In this document: in pieces, positions 1 through 7,874 of the stretch | Numbering within the stretch: position 1 is the first letter of the stretch | Layout of the letters: each line of letters starts with the position of its first letter | Assembly (NCBI RefSeq): GCF_000818395.1 | Contig: NZ_JWJG01000028.1 | Coordinates: forward strand, 4,257,918-4,321,917 | Length of the DNA: 64,000 nucleotides | Source of the DNA: Noviherbaspirillum autotrophicum | GTDB lineage: Bacteria; Pseudomonadota; Gammaproteobacteria; Burkholderiales; Burkholderiaceae_D | Reading direction: 5' to 3' | The notes under the pieces: model-generated | Database searches by the model: none | What the model saw: only the letters and a program-made list of their open reading frames with translations | Told to the model about the DNA's origin: nothing | Made by a program: the position numbers and the translations under genes

Positions 1-1458
1 CTGGCGCGCCTGCTGCGCGGCGAGATCCGCGTCGAAAGCGAGATCGGCGTCGGCAGCATCTTCACGCTGTACCTGCCGTACAGCCGCGAAGGGCTGGTGT
101 GCTCCGACCTGTCGGTGCAGCCGCTCCTGCGGGTGGCGTACGGCAGCCGCGACGGGGAAGCGGCCGCGCCGCAGGTGGAGGCGATTGATGTCGTGCCCTC
201 GCTGCCGGCCGTGCCGGTGGTAGCCGTGTCCGCCGATGCCGACGTGCCGGCCGACGACCGCGCGCTGGTGGCGCCGGGCGACCCCACCGTCCTGATCGTG
301 GAAGACGACCAGCAGTATGCGAAGTCGCTGCTCAACCAGGCGCGCGAACACAACTTCAAGGGCATCGTCGCGCCGCAGCCGGAATCGGCGCTGGCCTTGA
401 CGCGCGACTACCTGCCGACGGCGATCCTGCTCGACATCGACCAGCCCGACGCCAATGGCTTGACCGTGCTGGAGCGCCTCAAGCGCGACCCGGCGACGCG
501 CCACATCCCGGTATGCGTGATGTCCGGTCACGACGAGCGCGAACGCGTCTTGCGCCGCGGCGCCATCTCGTATCTGGACAAGCCGCTGAGCCCGGCGCGC
601 CTGCAGGATGAATTCGCGCGCATCCAGCGCTTCAGCACCGGCGGCAAGCGGCGACTCCTGGTACTGGAAGACAATCCGGCGCAACGGCAAGCCATCGTCG
701 ACCTGATCGGCTTTGGCGACGTGCATATCGATGCGGTGGGCACCGGGCGCGAGGCGCTGGCGCTGCTGCAGACGGCGCATTTCGACTGCATGGTGCTCGA
801 CCTGACCCTGCCCGACATCAGCGGGTTCGATCTGCTCGAGCGGATCGGCGCCGAGCCGCGCCTGGCCGCATTGCCGATCGTGGTCTATACCGCCGCCGAG
901 CTGTCCGGGCCGGATGTCGCGCGCGTGCAGCGCGTTGCCAAGAGCCTCGTCGTCAAGGATGCGCGCGCGCCGGAAAAGCTGCTGGCCGAAACCGCGCTAT
1001 TCCTGCACCGCTCGCACGACAGCCTGCCGGAACCGCAGCGCCGCATGCTGGAAGAGGCGCAGGCGGCCGACACCGGGCTGGCCGGGCGCAAGGTGCTGGT
1101 GGTGGACGACGACTTGCGCAATATCTTTGCCCTGAGCTCGGCGCTGGAACGGCAGGACATGAAGGTGCTGTACGCGGAAAACGGCCGCAACGGCATCGAA
1201 GTGCTGCAGTCGGACCCGTCCATCGAGATCGTGCTGATGGATATCATGATGCCGGAGATGGATGGCTACGACACGATGCGCGCGATCCGCAGCATCCCGC
1301 AATTCAAGTCGCTGCCCATCATTACCCTGACCGCCAAGGCGATGAAGGGCGACCGCGACAAGTGCATCGCCGCCGGCGCCTCGGACTACATCACCAAGCC
1401 GGTCGATATCGGCCAGCTGCTGTCATTGCTGCGGGTGTGGCTGCATAAGAGCCAGTAA
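1..1458 (+). CDS. Hybrid sensor histidine kinase, C-terminal part with three receiver domains (5' truncated by window)
   Basis: The reading frame is open from base 1, so the gene begins upstream of the window. The first ~30 residues (GEIRVESEIGVGS, then FTLYLP) are the G2-box end of a HATPase_c kinase domain. Three receiver domains follow, at roughly nt 285-630, 650-990 and 1090-1440. Each has an acidic pocket (VEDD, LEDN, VDDD) and a phospho-acceptor Asp (LLDID, VLDLTLPD, LMDIMMPEMDG). The third is the most canonical, with LTAKAMKGD and a conserved Lys in ITKPVD. The family autophosphorylates on His and relays phosphate through the receivers. An ATG or GTG near nt 97 would be an internal codon, not the start. 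The input signal cannot be told because the sensor part is missing. Confidence 0.9.
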   Translation: MARLLRGEIRVESEIGVGSIFTLYLPYSREGLVCSDLSVQPLLRVAYGSRDGEAAAPQVEAIDVVPSLPAVPVVAVSADADVPADDRALVAPGDPTVLIVEDDQQYAKSLLNQAREHNFKGIVAPQPESALALTRDYLPTAILLDIDQPDANGLTVLERLKRDPATRHIPVCVMSGHDERERVLRRGAISYLDKPLSPARLQDEFARIQRFSTGGKRRLLVLEDNPAQRQAIVDLIGFGDVHIDAVGTGREALALLQTAHFDCMVLDLTLPDISGFDLLERIGAEPRLAALPIVVYTAAELSGPDVARVQRVAKSLVVKDARAPEKLLAETALFLHRSHDSLPEPQRRMLEEAQAADTGLAGRKVLVVDDDLRNIFALSSALERQDMKVLYAENGRNGIEVLQSDPSIEIVLMDIMMPEMDGYDTMRAIRSIPQFKSLPIITLTAKAMKGDRDKCIAAGASDYITKPVDIGQLLSLLRVWLHKSQ

Positions 1459-1475
1459 GCCCGGCCGCGCTCGTG

Positions 1476-1502
1476 CGTCGTCCCCGCGCAAGCGGGACGA
1501 CG
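1476..1502. repeat. REP-like palindrome after the kinase gene
   Basis: CGTCGTCC and GGACGACG arms close on a GC-rich CGC-gcaa-GCG apex with one bulged C. Palindromes of this CCCCGC/GCGGG type are commonly dispersed in proteobacterial intergenic regions. It lies 17 bases after the kinase stop and may also end transcription, though no U-tract follows. The remaining ~130 bases before the next gene show nothing else I can support. Confidence 0.45.
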
Positions 1503-1634
1503 GCGATCGCCCGGCATCTCTTCCGATATTGAACTCCGGCAAGTTTTCCCAGACTAACACCACTCGACAGCTTCCGCCCGCCGTGCCCACAGCGCGGGCG
1601 GCATGGCAATCGTTCAATTCAACTGGGAAGATCA

Positions 1635-2765
1635 ATGAAAGTAAGACATGTTTTCGCCGCGCTCCTGCTTGCCTGCAGCGTCGGCCAATCGGCGCTGGCA
1701 CAGGAAGAGACAGCATCGGAGTCCAAGCCGGAAGCATCCGCGGCGCCGGCTTCAGCCGCGCAGGAGCGCAAGCCGCACTCCCACCGTTCGCACCGCACGC
1801 GCAAGCATGCTGCGAAAACATCAACCCAGGAACAGGAATCCGGCACGTCCGGCACATCGGGCACCGTCGCCGACGCGCCCGCCAAGGCGGAAAGCGCACC
1901 GGCCGAGAAGACCGAGCCAGTCAACGCCGCGCCGGAAAAGAGCGTGGCAGCGAGCCCGGAACAGCGCGCCGCCGTCAGCCCGCCGCCCGCCGGGAATGCG
2001 GCTGTGGAAAAGACGGCCGCGCCCGCCGCATCCGCGCAGGACGTGCAGCCGGTCAAGGCTGCCGCCGAGCCGGTGCCGCCCGGGGCGCAGCCGCAGCCGG
2101 GATGGCTCGACCACTTCCTGTACCAGATCAAGGCCACCGACGTGCTCCTTGCCCTGTTCGCCGGCTTGCTGGTGATGATCGCGCGCGCCCAGTCGCGCCG
2201 CCTGGAGCAGACCGCCCAAGCCACCAGCGACACTGCGCAGGCCGCGCAAAAGACGGCGCGCACCGCGGAAAATGCCCTGGTCGCAGGGCAGCGCTCCTTC
2301 ATGTTCCTGCGCGAATTCAAGACGTTCCTGCATCTCGACGACGCCACCGGCCAGTACCGCTGGACGCTGCACCCGGTCTGGGAAAACAGCGGCAACACGC
2401 CGACCAAGGGATTGGAGATCACCACCACGTATCGCCTGCTCGATGAGCCGCTGCCGCCGAATTATGATTTTCCGAGCAAGCAGCAAGACATGGTGGCCGC
2501 CATTGCCGGGCCGCGTGCGCTGGTCGAAGGCGCGCCCGGCAGCATCAGCGCCGAAGAGCTGGCGGCGGTGCAGCAGGGAACAAAGTACTTCTACATCTGG
2601 GGCAAGGCCGAGTACCACGACATCTTCGACGGCACCGGCAAGCATGCCACCCGCTTCTGCAACCAGCTCATGCAGGTGATCGGCGACCCGTGCGCGCCGA
2701 TTGGCGAGCACAACATGGTGCAGATGATGTTCGGCTTTCACGGCGAGAACAACAGCGCGGATTGA
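1635..2765 (+). CDS. Secreted/membrane-anchored protein of unknown function with Ala/Pro-rich linker
   Basis: The 376-residue product starts with a clear signal peptide (MKVRHVFAALLLACSVGQSALAQ, cut near residue 23). A low-complexity Ala/Pro/Glu/Lys stretch (about residues 24-160) follows, then one membrane segment near 168-186 (LLALFAGLLVMIARA). Next is an Ala/Thr-rich helical region that could form a coiled coil (about 190-225), then a globular C-terminal domain with WGKAEYHDIF and a Cys pair. The start follows a GGGAAG ribosome site. I do not recognise the family. The signal sequence plus a second hydrophobic segment suggests a periplasmic linker with the C-terminal domain on the inner side, but topology is uncertain. 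Confidence 0.75.
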   Translation: MKVRHVFAALLLACSVGQSALAQEETASESKPEASAAPASAAQERKPHSHRSHRTRKHAAKTSTQEQESGTSGTSGTVADAPAKAESAPAEKTEPVNAAPEKSVAASPEQRAAVSPPPAGNAAVEKTAAPAASAQDVQPVKAAAEPVPPGAQPQPGWLDHFLYQIKATDVLLALFAGLLVMIARAQSRRLEQTAQATSDTAQAAQKTARTAENALVAGQRSFMFLREFKTFLHLDDATGQYRWTLHPVWENSGNTPTKGLEITTTYRLLDEPLPPNYDFPSKQQDMVAAIAGPRALVEGAPGSISAEELAAVQQGTKYFYIWGKAEYHDIFDGTGKHATRFCNQLMQVIGDPCAPIGEHNMVQMMFGFHGENNSAD

Positions 2766-2791
2766 CGTGGGTTGAAGTAGGCTGAAGCGGA

Positions 2792-2819
2792 AACGCCCGG
2801 GATCTTCCGGGCGTTTTTC
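2792..2819 (+). terminator. Intrinsic terminator
   Basis: AACGCCCGG, a six-base loop (gatctt), and CCGGGCGTT followed by TTT form a perfect 9-bp stem with a short U-tract, 27 bases after the preceding stop. It ends just before the convergent GGDEF gene. Confidence 0.85.
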
Positions 2820-2831
2820 ATGCGCGGCGCG

Positions 2832-4166
2832 CTATTTGAAGGTGCGGGCCTTGAATTTTTTATCCAGGTACATCGCCTTGTCGGCTTGCTTGAGGAGCTC
2901 TTCCGCCTCCATGCCATGCTCGGGATAGAGCGCCGTGCCGATGCTGGTGCGCGTCTTCAGGGCGAAGCCGTCGACGTGGATCGGCTGCCGAATGGCGTGG
3001 CGGATCTTGTCTGCAACAAGCATCACGTCGTCCGCCGTGCGCACGTCCTCCAGCAGCACGACGAACTCGTCGCCGCCCAGCCGGGCGACCGTGTCTTCCT
3101 CGCGCACGCAATGCGTTATGCGCTGCGCGACTTCCTGCAGCAACACGTCGCCGGCCGCATGACCGAGACTGTCGTTGACTTGCTTGAAATCGTCGATGTC
3201 GAGGTAAAGCAGCGCGATGCGGCCTTGCTTGCGCTTGCAGCGCGCGAGCGCCGACGCCATCCGGTCCTGGAACAGGCGGCGATTCGGCAAGCCAGTCAAT
3301 TCGTCGTGCCGCGCGGCGCGCAGCAGTTCAACGCTTAAGCGCTTGCGTTCCATCGCTGTCGCCACTTGCGCCGAGACGAACTGCAGCAACCCCTTTTCCT
3401 TGTCGGAGTACGTCGTTCCCGGCAAGCTTTTCAGAATCAGGGCGCCGATGGTCTCGTTTTGCGTGATGAGCGGCATCACCAGCCAGGCCCCGCCGGCCGG
3501 CATGCTAGTGTCGCCGCCGGGCGTGGCCAGCACGGCATCAGTCAGCAGCATGGGCTGTCCGCTGCAGATCACCTCGATGCAATACTGGCGCGTGGTTGGT
3601 TCCTGGATGATCGGCGAGTTGCCATACAAGTCCATTTGGTACGGGAAACCGAGCTGCTTGGTCTTGGGATCGCAGGTGGCGACGGCAAACCCGGCCAGCG
3701 GCACCAGGTTGGCGACGATCCGGTGAATTTCCCGGTACATGGCGCCCAGGTCGGTCGCTGCGTGCGCCGCTTCCGACACGGCATAGGTTGCGGCCTGCAT
3801 TTCTTGCGCGTGCTTGCGTTCAGTGATGTCGCGCGCCACGCCGATGCGCAGCTGGTTTTCTGGCGACCAGCGCGCCGACCACATGACGTGCACCTGGCGG
3901 CCGTCTTTTCGGATATAGCGGTTTTCGAATCCGATTCGCGGCCGCCCGGCCATGACTTGCATGGCTTCGTTCCACGTGCGCGCGCGGTCTTCCGGCGCGA
4001 CGAAATCAATCATGGATCTGCCGATCAACTCGTCCGGCGTGTAGCCGAAAATGCGTTCGCATGCCGCATTGACGTACACCACACGACCGTGAACATCGAC
4101 CAGGAAGACTGCGTCGAGCAAGAGATCGGCGATATTGGGCAGCAGGGCATGCGCGTTGGGGTCCAT
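2832..4166 (-). CDS. Diguanylate cyclase with PAS and GAF sensor domains
   Basis: The 444-residue soluble protein has a PAS domain (about residues 8-115, with VNAACERIFGYTPDELIG and a PAC segment ending near ARDITERKHA), a GAF domain (about 135-275) and a C-terminal GGDEF domain (about 285-440). The active-site loop is intact (RLGGDEFVVLLEDV). A product-inhibition I-site RxxD (REED) stands exactly five residues before it, so it should make c-di-GMP from two GTP under feedback control. There is no EAL domain. No signal peptide or membrane segment is visible, so the PAS/GAF pair probably senses a cytoplasmic ligand or redox cue. It is transcribed alone. Confidence 0.92.
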   Translation of the reverse strand: MDPNAHALLPNIADLLLDAVFLVDVHGRVVYVNAACERIFGYTPDELIGRSMIDFVAPEDRARTWNEAMQVMAGRPRIGFENRYIRKDGRQVHVMWSARWSPENQLRIGVARDITERKHAQEMQAATYAVSEAAHAATDLGAMYREIHRIVANLVPLAGFAVATCDPKTKQLGFPYQMDLYGNSPIIQEPTTRQYCIEVICSGQPMLLTDAVLATPGGDTSMPAGGAWLVMPLITQNETIGALILKSLPGTTYSDKEKGLLQFVSAQVATAMERKRLSVELLRAARHDELTGLPNRRLFQDRMASALARCKRKQGRIALLYLDIDDFKQVNDSLGHAAGDVLLQEVAQRITHCVREEDTVARLGGDEFVVLLEDVRTADDVMLVADKIRHAIRQPIHVDGFALKTRTSIGTALYPEHGMEAEELLKQADKAMYLDKKFKARTFK

Positions 4167-4214
4167 ATGTTAAGAATATCCCAATATCGCCGGGTGGCAC
4201 ATCGGCACTGATGA

Positions 4215-5189
4215 TTAGGCTACCGGCACGATCCCTGCTTTTGCCATCGTGTCCTTGGTCGTGCCGCTCAGGTGGGCGCGCAGCCACTTGTGCGCCGGGC
4301 TGCGCGTATCGCGCTCGTGCCACAGCAAGTCGATATGCATATTCGGCATCGCAAACGGTAATTCCTTCATGACCAGCGAGCCGCCGGGCATGCCGGTCGA
4401 GGCGATCAGGTGTTGCGGCAGCACCATGATCAGGTCGGACGTGGCGACGACGCGCCCAGCCGTGAAGAATTGGTTAACCGTCAGCAAGATGCGCCGTTCG
4501 CGCCCCAGTTGCGCCAGCGCTTCGTCGACCAAGCCGTGGGCGCGGCCGGAAAAGCTCACCAGCACATGGTTGGCTTCGCAGTAGGAATCGACCGTCAATT
4601 CGCGGTTGGCCAGCGGATGGTTCTTGCGCATGACGCATACGTAGCGGCCCGAATACAGCTGTTCATGCCGGATCGGCGAGACCGATACGTTTTGCTGGCC
4701 GCCGGCGAGCTGGGCGACCACGCCGGGGAAAAAGCCGACCGCCAAGTCGATGTCGCCTCGCAACAACATCGGACGCGGTTCGCGCGTCGTCAGCGGCACC
4801 ATGCGCACCATGATACCTGGCGCTTCGCGTTCGATCGAACGGACCAGGGAAGGCAGCCAGAGCGCGGCAGTCGCATCGGCCATTGCCATACGGAATGTTG
4901 TTTTGGCGGTAGCGATATCGAAGGTTTGTTCCGGCTCGATCGCTTCTTCCAGTTCCGACAGCGCGCGCCGCACGGATGGCCACAGGTTTTCGGCGCGCGG
5001 CGTGGGCTTGACGCCATGAGCAGTGCGGATCAGCAACTCGTCGCCGAGCGCGTCGCGCAGGCGGCGCAAGGCGTTCGAGACAGCGGGTTGCGTCATTGCA
5101 AGACGGCTTGCGGCACGCGTCAAGTTTTGTTCGGTCATGACCGCGTCAAACACGCGCAGCAGATTCAGATCCAATGTCAGAAAGCTCAT
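4215..5189 (-). CDS. LysR-family transcriptional regulator
   Basis: The 324-residue protein has an N-terminal winged helix-turn-helix (about residues 8-66, with LTRAASRLAMTQPAVSNALRRLR) and a LysR substrate-binding domain to the C terminus. The N-terminal style (DLNLLRVFDAVMTEQNLTRAA) resembles the NodD/NahR/LinR subgroup. It is divergent from the small membrane genes starting at 5337. LysR proteins usually bind between divergent genes, so those genes, or the regulator itself, are the likely targets. The inducer cannot be inferred. Confidence 0.92.
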   Translation of the reverse strand: MSFLTLDLNLLRVFDAVMTEQNLTRAASRLAMTQPAVSNALRRLRDALGDELLIRTAHGVKPTPRAENLWPSVRRALSELEEAIEPEQTFDIATAKTTFRMAMADATAALWLPSLVRSIEREAPGIMVRMVPLTTREPRPMLLRGDIDLAVGFFPGVVAQLAGGQQNVSVSPIRHEQLYSGRYVCVMRKNHPLANRELTVDSYCEANHVLVSFSGRAHGLVDEALAQLGRERRILLTVNQFFTAGRVVATSDLIMVLPQHLIASTGMPGGSLVMKELPFAMPNMHIDLLWHERDTRSPAHKWLRAHLSGTTKDTMAKAGIVPVA

Positions 5190-5270
5190 GGCGGCGCAAA
5201 TGATTGATTATAAAAAGAAAACAAATTTTAAGTTATTCACGAAGATTATAGCTGATATGCGGATTTGGAA

Positions 5271-5300
5271 TTGGATATATAACTTTCGTCTGTCTATAGT
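5271..5300 (+). promoter_or_regulatory. Sigma-70-like promoter in the LysR divergent region
   Basis: TTGGAT and TATAGT are separated by 18 bases, 37 bases before the ATG at 5337. The whole intergenic stretch 5190-5336 is strikingly AT-rich compared with its surroundings, which fits a regulator-controlled promoter region. Confidence 0.5.
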
Positions 5301-5336
5301 GCAATGCAGCAAAGAAAAAGTTGATTGGAGTAAATC

Positions 5337-5657
5337 ATGACTATCCTGACTATCGCCTTCCCCGTCCAAGCCGCCCTGCCGGCCGCCGAAGCGCTTGCCG
5401 GCACCGCCATCAGCGTCGCCCGCCCGCTGCTCGGTTTTTCCGTGCTGGCCGCCTTGCTCGTGATGTTCAAGCCGCTGCTGGTGGGCTTGCTGCGCGCCGC
5501 GCTGCTGGTCGTCAAGCCGCGCCGTACGCTGGAAGAGCGTAACGCACGCCGCACCATGAAAGGCGTCCTGATGCTCAACCGCCTGGCGCGTGACTATGAA
5601 GGAACGCAGCCGGCCCTGGCCGCCGAATTGCGCGCCATCGCCGCACGCGGCAATTGA
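5337..5657 (+). CDS. Small membrane protein of unknown function
   Basis: The 106-residue product has two hydrophobic stretches (about residues 4-25 and 31-58, the second LLGFSVLAALLVMFKPLLVGLLRAALL split by one Lys). A basic, hydrophilic tail (KPRRTLEERNARRTMKG) follows and is probably cytoplasmic. The start is preceded by TTGGAG. It is 16 bases from the next small membrane gene and probably co-transcribed with it from the promoter at 5271. I do not recognise a named family. Confidence 0.7.
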   Translation: MTILTIAFPVQAALPAAEALAGTAISVARPLLGFSVLAALLVMFKPLLVGLLRAALLVVKPRRTLEERNARRTMKGVLMLNRLARDYEGTQPALAAELRAIAARGN

Positions 5658-5673
5658 GTGAGCACGTAGCACC

Positions 5674-5955
5674 ATGACCACGCTGCTGCAGGTATCTGTT
5701 GCTCCGACCCAACTGTTGCGCCGTTCGCGCGCATTGGCGTCGATGTTGCCGGCATTGCTGTTGAGCGGTGCGGTCATGCTGGTGACGAGCGCCGTGCTGC
5801 GCCTGATGTGGATCGGCGCCGGCAATGATTTCTTCGGCGACTGGATGGAAGCCTGGCTGACGTCCTGGCCGATCGCCTTTCCGCTGACCTATGTGTTGGG
5901 TCCGGTCATGCGCAAGCTCGCACGCAACCTGAAGCAGGATCCCTGCGCCACGTAG
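5674..5955 (+). CDS. DUF2798-type small membrane protein
   Basis: The 93-residue product has two membrane segments (about residues 24-46 and 63-83). It carries the pattern FFGDWMEAWLTSWPIAFPL that characterises DUF2798 proteins. The biochemical role of the family is unknown. It follows the previous small membrane gene closely, and the pair is bounded by a strong terminator, so the two form a short operon opposite the LysR gene. Confidence 0.75.
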   Translation: MTTLLQVSVAPTQLLRRSRALASMLPALLLSGAVMLVTSAVLRLMWIGAGNDFFGDWMEAWLTSWPIAFPLTYVLGPVMRKLARNLKQDPCAT

Positions 5956-5992
5956 TACAAAGTGTCTCCTCCTCCCTTCATCGGGTGGATTG

Positions 5993-6027
5993 AACCCCGC
6001 AGGCACGCGCCTCGCGGGGTTTTTTTA
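5993..6027 (+). terminator. Intrinsic terminator
   Basis: AACCCCGC pairs with GCGGGGTT, and an inner AGGC/GCCT pairing with one bulge extends the stem to about 12 bp. A run of seven T follows. It closes the two-gene operon and separates it from convergent trpS. Confidence 0.9.
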
Positions 6028-6032
6028 TGCCG

Positions 6033-7040
6033 TCAAAAGTAGCGCAGGCCGAGTACCGCCTTGACTTCATCGAGCGTCCTGGCCGCCGCTTCGCGCGCGC
6101 GCTCGGTGCCTTGCCTGAGCACTTGCAGGATATGGCCGCGGTCTTGCGCGAGCTGCTGGCGGCGTTCGCGGATCGGCGCCAGCGACTCCTGCAAGCAGGC
6201 TTCCAGGCGGCGCTTGACCAGGCTGTCGGCCACTCCTCCGCGCACGTAGTGCGCCTTCAGTTCGGCCAGGCCCGCCTGGTCGGGATCGAAGGCATCCAGA
6301 TAGGTGAAGGCGACGTTTCCTTCGAGGTGGCCCGGATCCTCGACTCGCAAATGCAGCGGGTCGGTATAGATTTTCTTGACCGCGGCGCGGATCTCGTCGG
6401 GCGATGCGCCCAGGTTGATGGTGTTGCCGAGCGACTTGCTCATCTTCGCCTTGCCGTCGATGCCCGGCAGGCGGCCCACCGGCGGCACCAGCGCCGTGGC
6501 TTCGACCAGCACGTCGCGTCCGGCGATGCGATTGAAGCGACGCACGATTTCATTGGTTTGCTCGATCATCGGAATCTGGTCTTCTCCCACCGGCACCAGC
6601 GTCGCCTTGAAAGCGGTGATGTCGGCCGCCTGGCTCGCCGGATAGCACAGGAAGCCGGCCGGGATGTCGCGCTCGAAGCCGCGCAGGCGGATTTCTTCCT
6701 TGACCGTCGGATTGCGCTCCAGCCGGGCGACCGTGACCAGGTTCAGGTAATAGAAAGTCAGTTCGGCCAGCTCCGGCAGCTGCGACTGGATGAACACGGT
6801 CGAGCGCGCCGGGTCGACGCCCACGGCCAGGTAATCCAGGGCGACTTCGATGACGTTGCGATGGACCTTGGCGGGGTCGTCCATGTTGTCGGTCAGCGCC
6901 TGGGCATCGGCCAGCATGATGAATTGCCGGTAGTCGTGCTGATAGGCCACGCGGTTGCGCAGGCTGCCGACGAAATGGCCGAGGTGCAAGGGACCGGTCG
7001 GACGGTCGCCGGTCAGGATGGTGGTATGGGTGGGTGGCAT
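6033..7040 (-). CDS. trpS: Tryptophanyl-tRNA synthetase
   Basis: The 335-residue class I synthetase charges tRNA-Trp. Signature HIGH appears as HLGH at residues 19-22 ([13 protein letters not shown]) and KMSKS is intact at 199-203, both needed for amino-acid activation. Length is normal for bacterial TrpRS. The start has a strong AGGAG site. The upstream minus-strand leader holds a short Trp-rich reading frame and a terminator (7080-7207). Expression is therefore probably controlled by tryptophan supply through attenuation (inference). It is convergent with the DUF2798 operon. Confidence 0.97.
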   Translation of the reverse strand: MPPTHTTILTGDRPTGPLHLGHFVGSLRNRVAYQHDYRQFIMLADAQALTDNMDDPAKVHRNVIEVALDYLAVGVDPARSTVFIQSQLPELAELTFYYLNLVTVARLERNPTVKEEIRLRGFERDIPAGFLCYPASQAADITAFKATLVPVGEDQIPMIEQTNEIVRRFNRIAGRDVLVEATALVPPVGRLPGIDGKAKMSKSLGNTINLGASPDEIRAAVKKIYTDPLHLRVEDPGHLEGNVAFTYLDAFDPDQAGLAELKAHYVRGGVADSLVKRRLEACLQESLAPIRERRQQLAQDRGHILQVLRQGTERAREAAARTLDEVKAVLGLRYF

Positions 7041-7079
7041 GGAGGCTCCTTAGCTTGCCTCCATCAGATGCGCAACAAC

Positions 7080-7107
7080 AAAAACGCCGCCCGACAGAGG
7101 CGGCGTT
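7080..7107 (-). terminator. Terminator hairpin in the trpS leader (3:4 pairing)
   Basis: On the minus strand AACGCCGCC pairs perfectly with GGCGGCGTT across a 7-base loop and is followed by TTT-G-TT-G-TT. It sits 40 bases before the trpS ATG and downstream of the leader peptide frame. It could also serve as the 3' terminator of the gene at 7266-7694, but its 5' arm can alternatively pair with 7145-7153 (see the attenuator entry). Confidence 0.85.
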
Positions 7108-7159
7108 CATCGAAAATTACGTTGAGAAAATCACATCGCAATCCAACAGCCGCGCTCGA

Positions 7160-7207
7160 TCAGCGCGGCCACCAATGCAATCGGCAGTGTGACGTGAATA
7201 ATGACAT
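7160..7207 (-). CDS. Putative trpS leader peptide with tandem Trp codons
   Basis: A 15-codon frame encodes MSLFTSHCRLHWWPR and stops. It starts with ATG 8 bases after a GAGG ribosome site. The two Trp codons are followed by two codons and the stop, which closely resembles the WWRTS ending of the enterobacterial TrpL peptide. The stop codon lies inside the 1:2 hairpin. Such a peptide would act only through its translation, as a sensor of charged tRNA-Trp. Confidence 0.65.
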   Translation of the reverse strand: MSLFTSHCRLHWWPR

Positions 7208-7232
7208 GCGTTAATCCTCGCAGCGCGGCGCC

Positions 7233-7245
7233 GGCTTGTCAAGCC
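7233..7245 (-). promoter_or_regulatory. Possible leader promoter -35 inside a small dyad
   Basis: A consensus -35 TTGACA lies at 7242-7237 on the minus strand inside the dyad GGCTTG-t-CAAGCC. The best -10 at normal spacing (GAGGAT with a preceding TGC) is poor and would overlap the leader ribosome site, so the promoter assignment is tentative. It would allow trpS transcription independent of the gene at 7266-7694. Confidence 0.3.
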
Positions 7246-7265
7246 GCGCTCGCTGGACCGCCCAG

Positions 7266-7694
7266 CTACAGCGCGCCGATCAGCATCTGGGTATCGATCA
7301 CGCGCACGCTGCCGCGCGCCAGCACGCCCTCTTCCTGAAACCAGCGCTGGGCGACATAGGGGGCGTAACCGGTTTCTTCGCGAATGGCGAACTGGAAGAT
7401 GGCATCCCATTCCATATCGCGCGGCATGACCCATACCACTTGCCGCCCGTTGCAGGCGCGGATGCCGGCGTGCCGCAAGTGGGCGCGCATGCGTTCGGCG
7501 CGCTGCTCGCGGCTTTTCGCATAGACGCCATGTTCGTCGGGTAAGGGCAACACGGCCGGCACGCGCTTTTGCTCCAGGTCGGCGGCGCCCGTCTTGAACC
7601 TGGCCCAGGGACCGATCAGCGTCTGTCTGACGAAGTGCATTTCTTCCTCGTTCAGCGGTTCGTCCAGGTAATAGCAGGGCAGGATCAAGGCCAT
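7266..7694 (-). CDS. Conserved-looking protein of unknown function
   Basis: The 142-residue soluble protein has no signal peptide or membrane segment. Recognisable stretches are LPCYYLDEPLNEEE near the N terminus, RVPAVLPLPDEHGVYAKS in the middle and AIREETGYAPYVAQRW near residue 110. REETGY recalls part of a Nudix box, but the spacing of the other box residues does not fit, so I do not call it Nudix. It lies upstream of the trpS leader on the same strand and could read into it. Codon composition matches its neighbours. Confidence 0.7.
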   Translation of the reverse strand: MALILPCYYLDEPLNEEEMHFVRQTLIGPWARFKTGAADLEQKRVPAVLPLPDEHGVYAKSREQRAERMRAHLRHAGIRACNGRQVVWVMPRDMEWDAIFQFAIREETGYAPYVAQRWFQEEGVLARGSVRVIDTQMLIGAL

Positions 7695-7874
7695 CGCAAT
7701 CGCATCCCTTCGGAAAAAGCAGCGTAGCTTGATTTAAACACTTTTGGGTGCGCTTGTGCAGGTTCTGGCCAAGTGTTCAACCTGCGGCAAGGGTAATTTT
7801 CTTCAATACGCGACACGCGCTCCTGGATAAGCTTCGGCGCTGGTATTTCAGGATAACGGACGCGAGGTCAACGG

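Larger units (their letters stand above)
7080..7207 (-). promoter_or_regulatory. Putative Trp-codon attenuator controlling trpS
   Basis: Three alternative RNA pairings can be drawn on the minus strand. 1:2 is GCCGCGCT (7169-7162) with AGCGCGGC (7156-7149), a perfect 8-bp stem. 2:3 is GCGGC-u-GUU (7153-7145) with AACGCCGC (7107-7100), 8 bp with one bulge. 3:4 is the terminator 7107-7083. The tandem Trp codons of the leader peptide (7174-7169) end on the first base of segment 1. A ribosome stalled there would mask segment 1, free segment 2 to pair with 3, and so prevent termination. This is the logic of classical trp attenuation. Function is inferred from sequence only. Confidence 0.7.

Noticed and set aside
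885-1302. Minus-strand open frames over the receiver domains and similar antisense frames elsewhere
   Set aside because: They are shadows of GC-rich coding sequence, with Arg/Ala/Ser-rich translations and no start signals.
7266-7694. Nudix hydrolase call from REETGY
   Set aside because: The other Nudix-box residues (Gly and Glu upstream, the REUxEExGU spacing) are missing.
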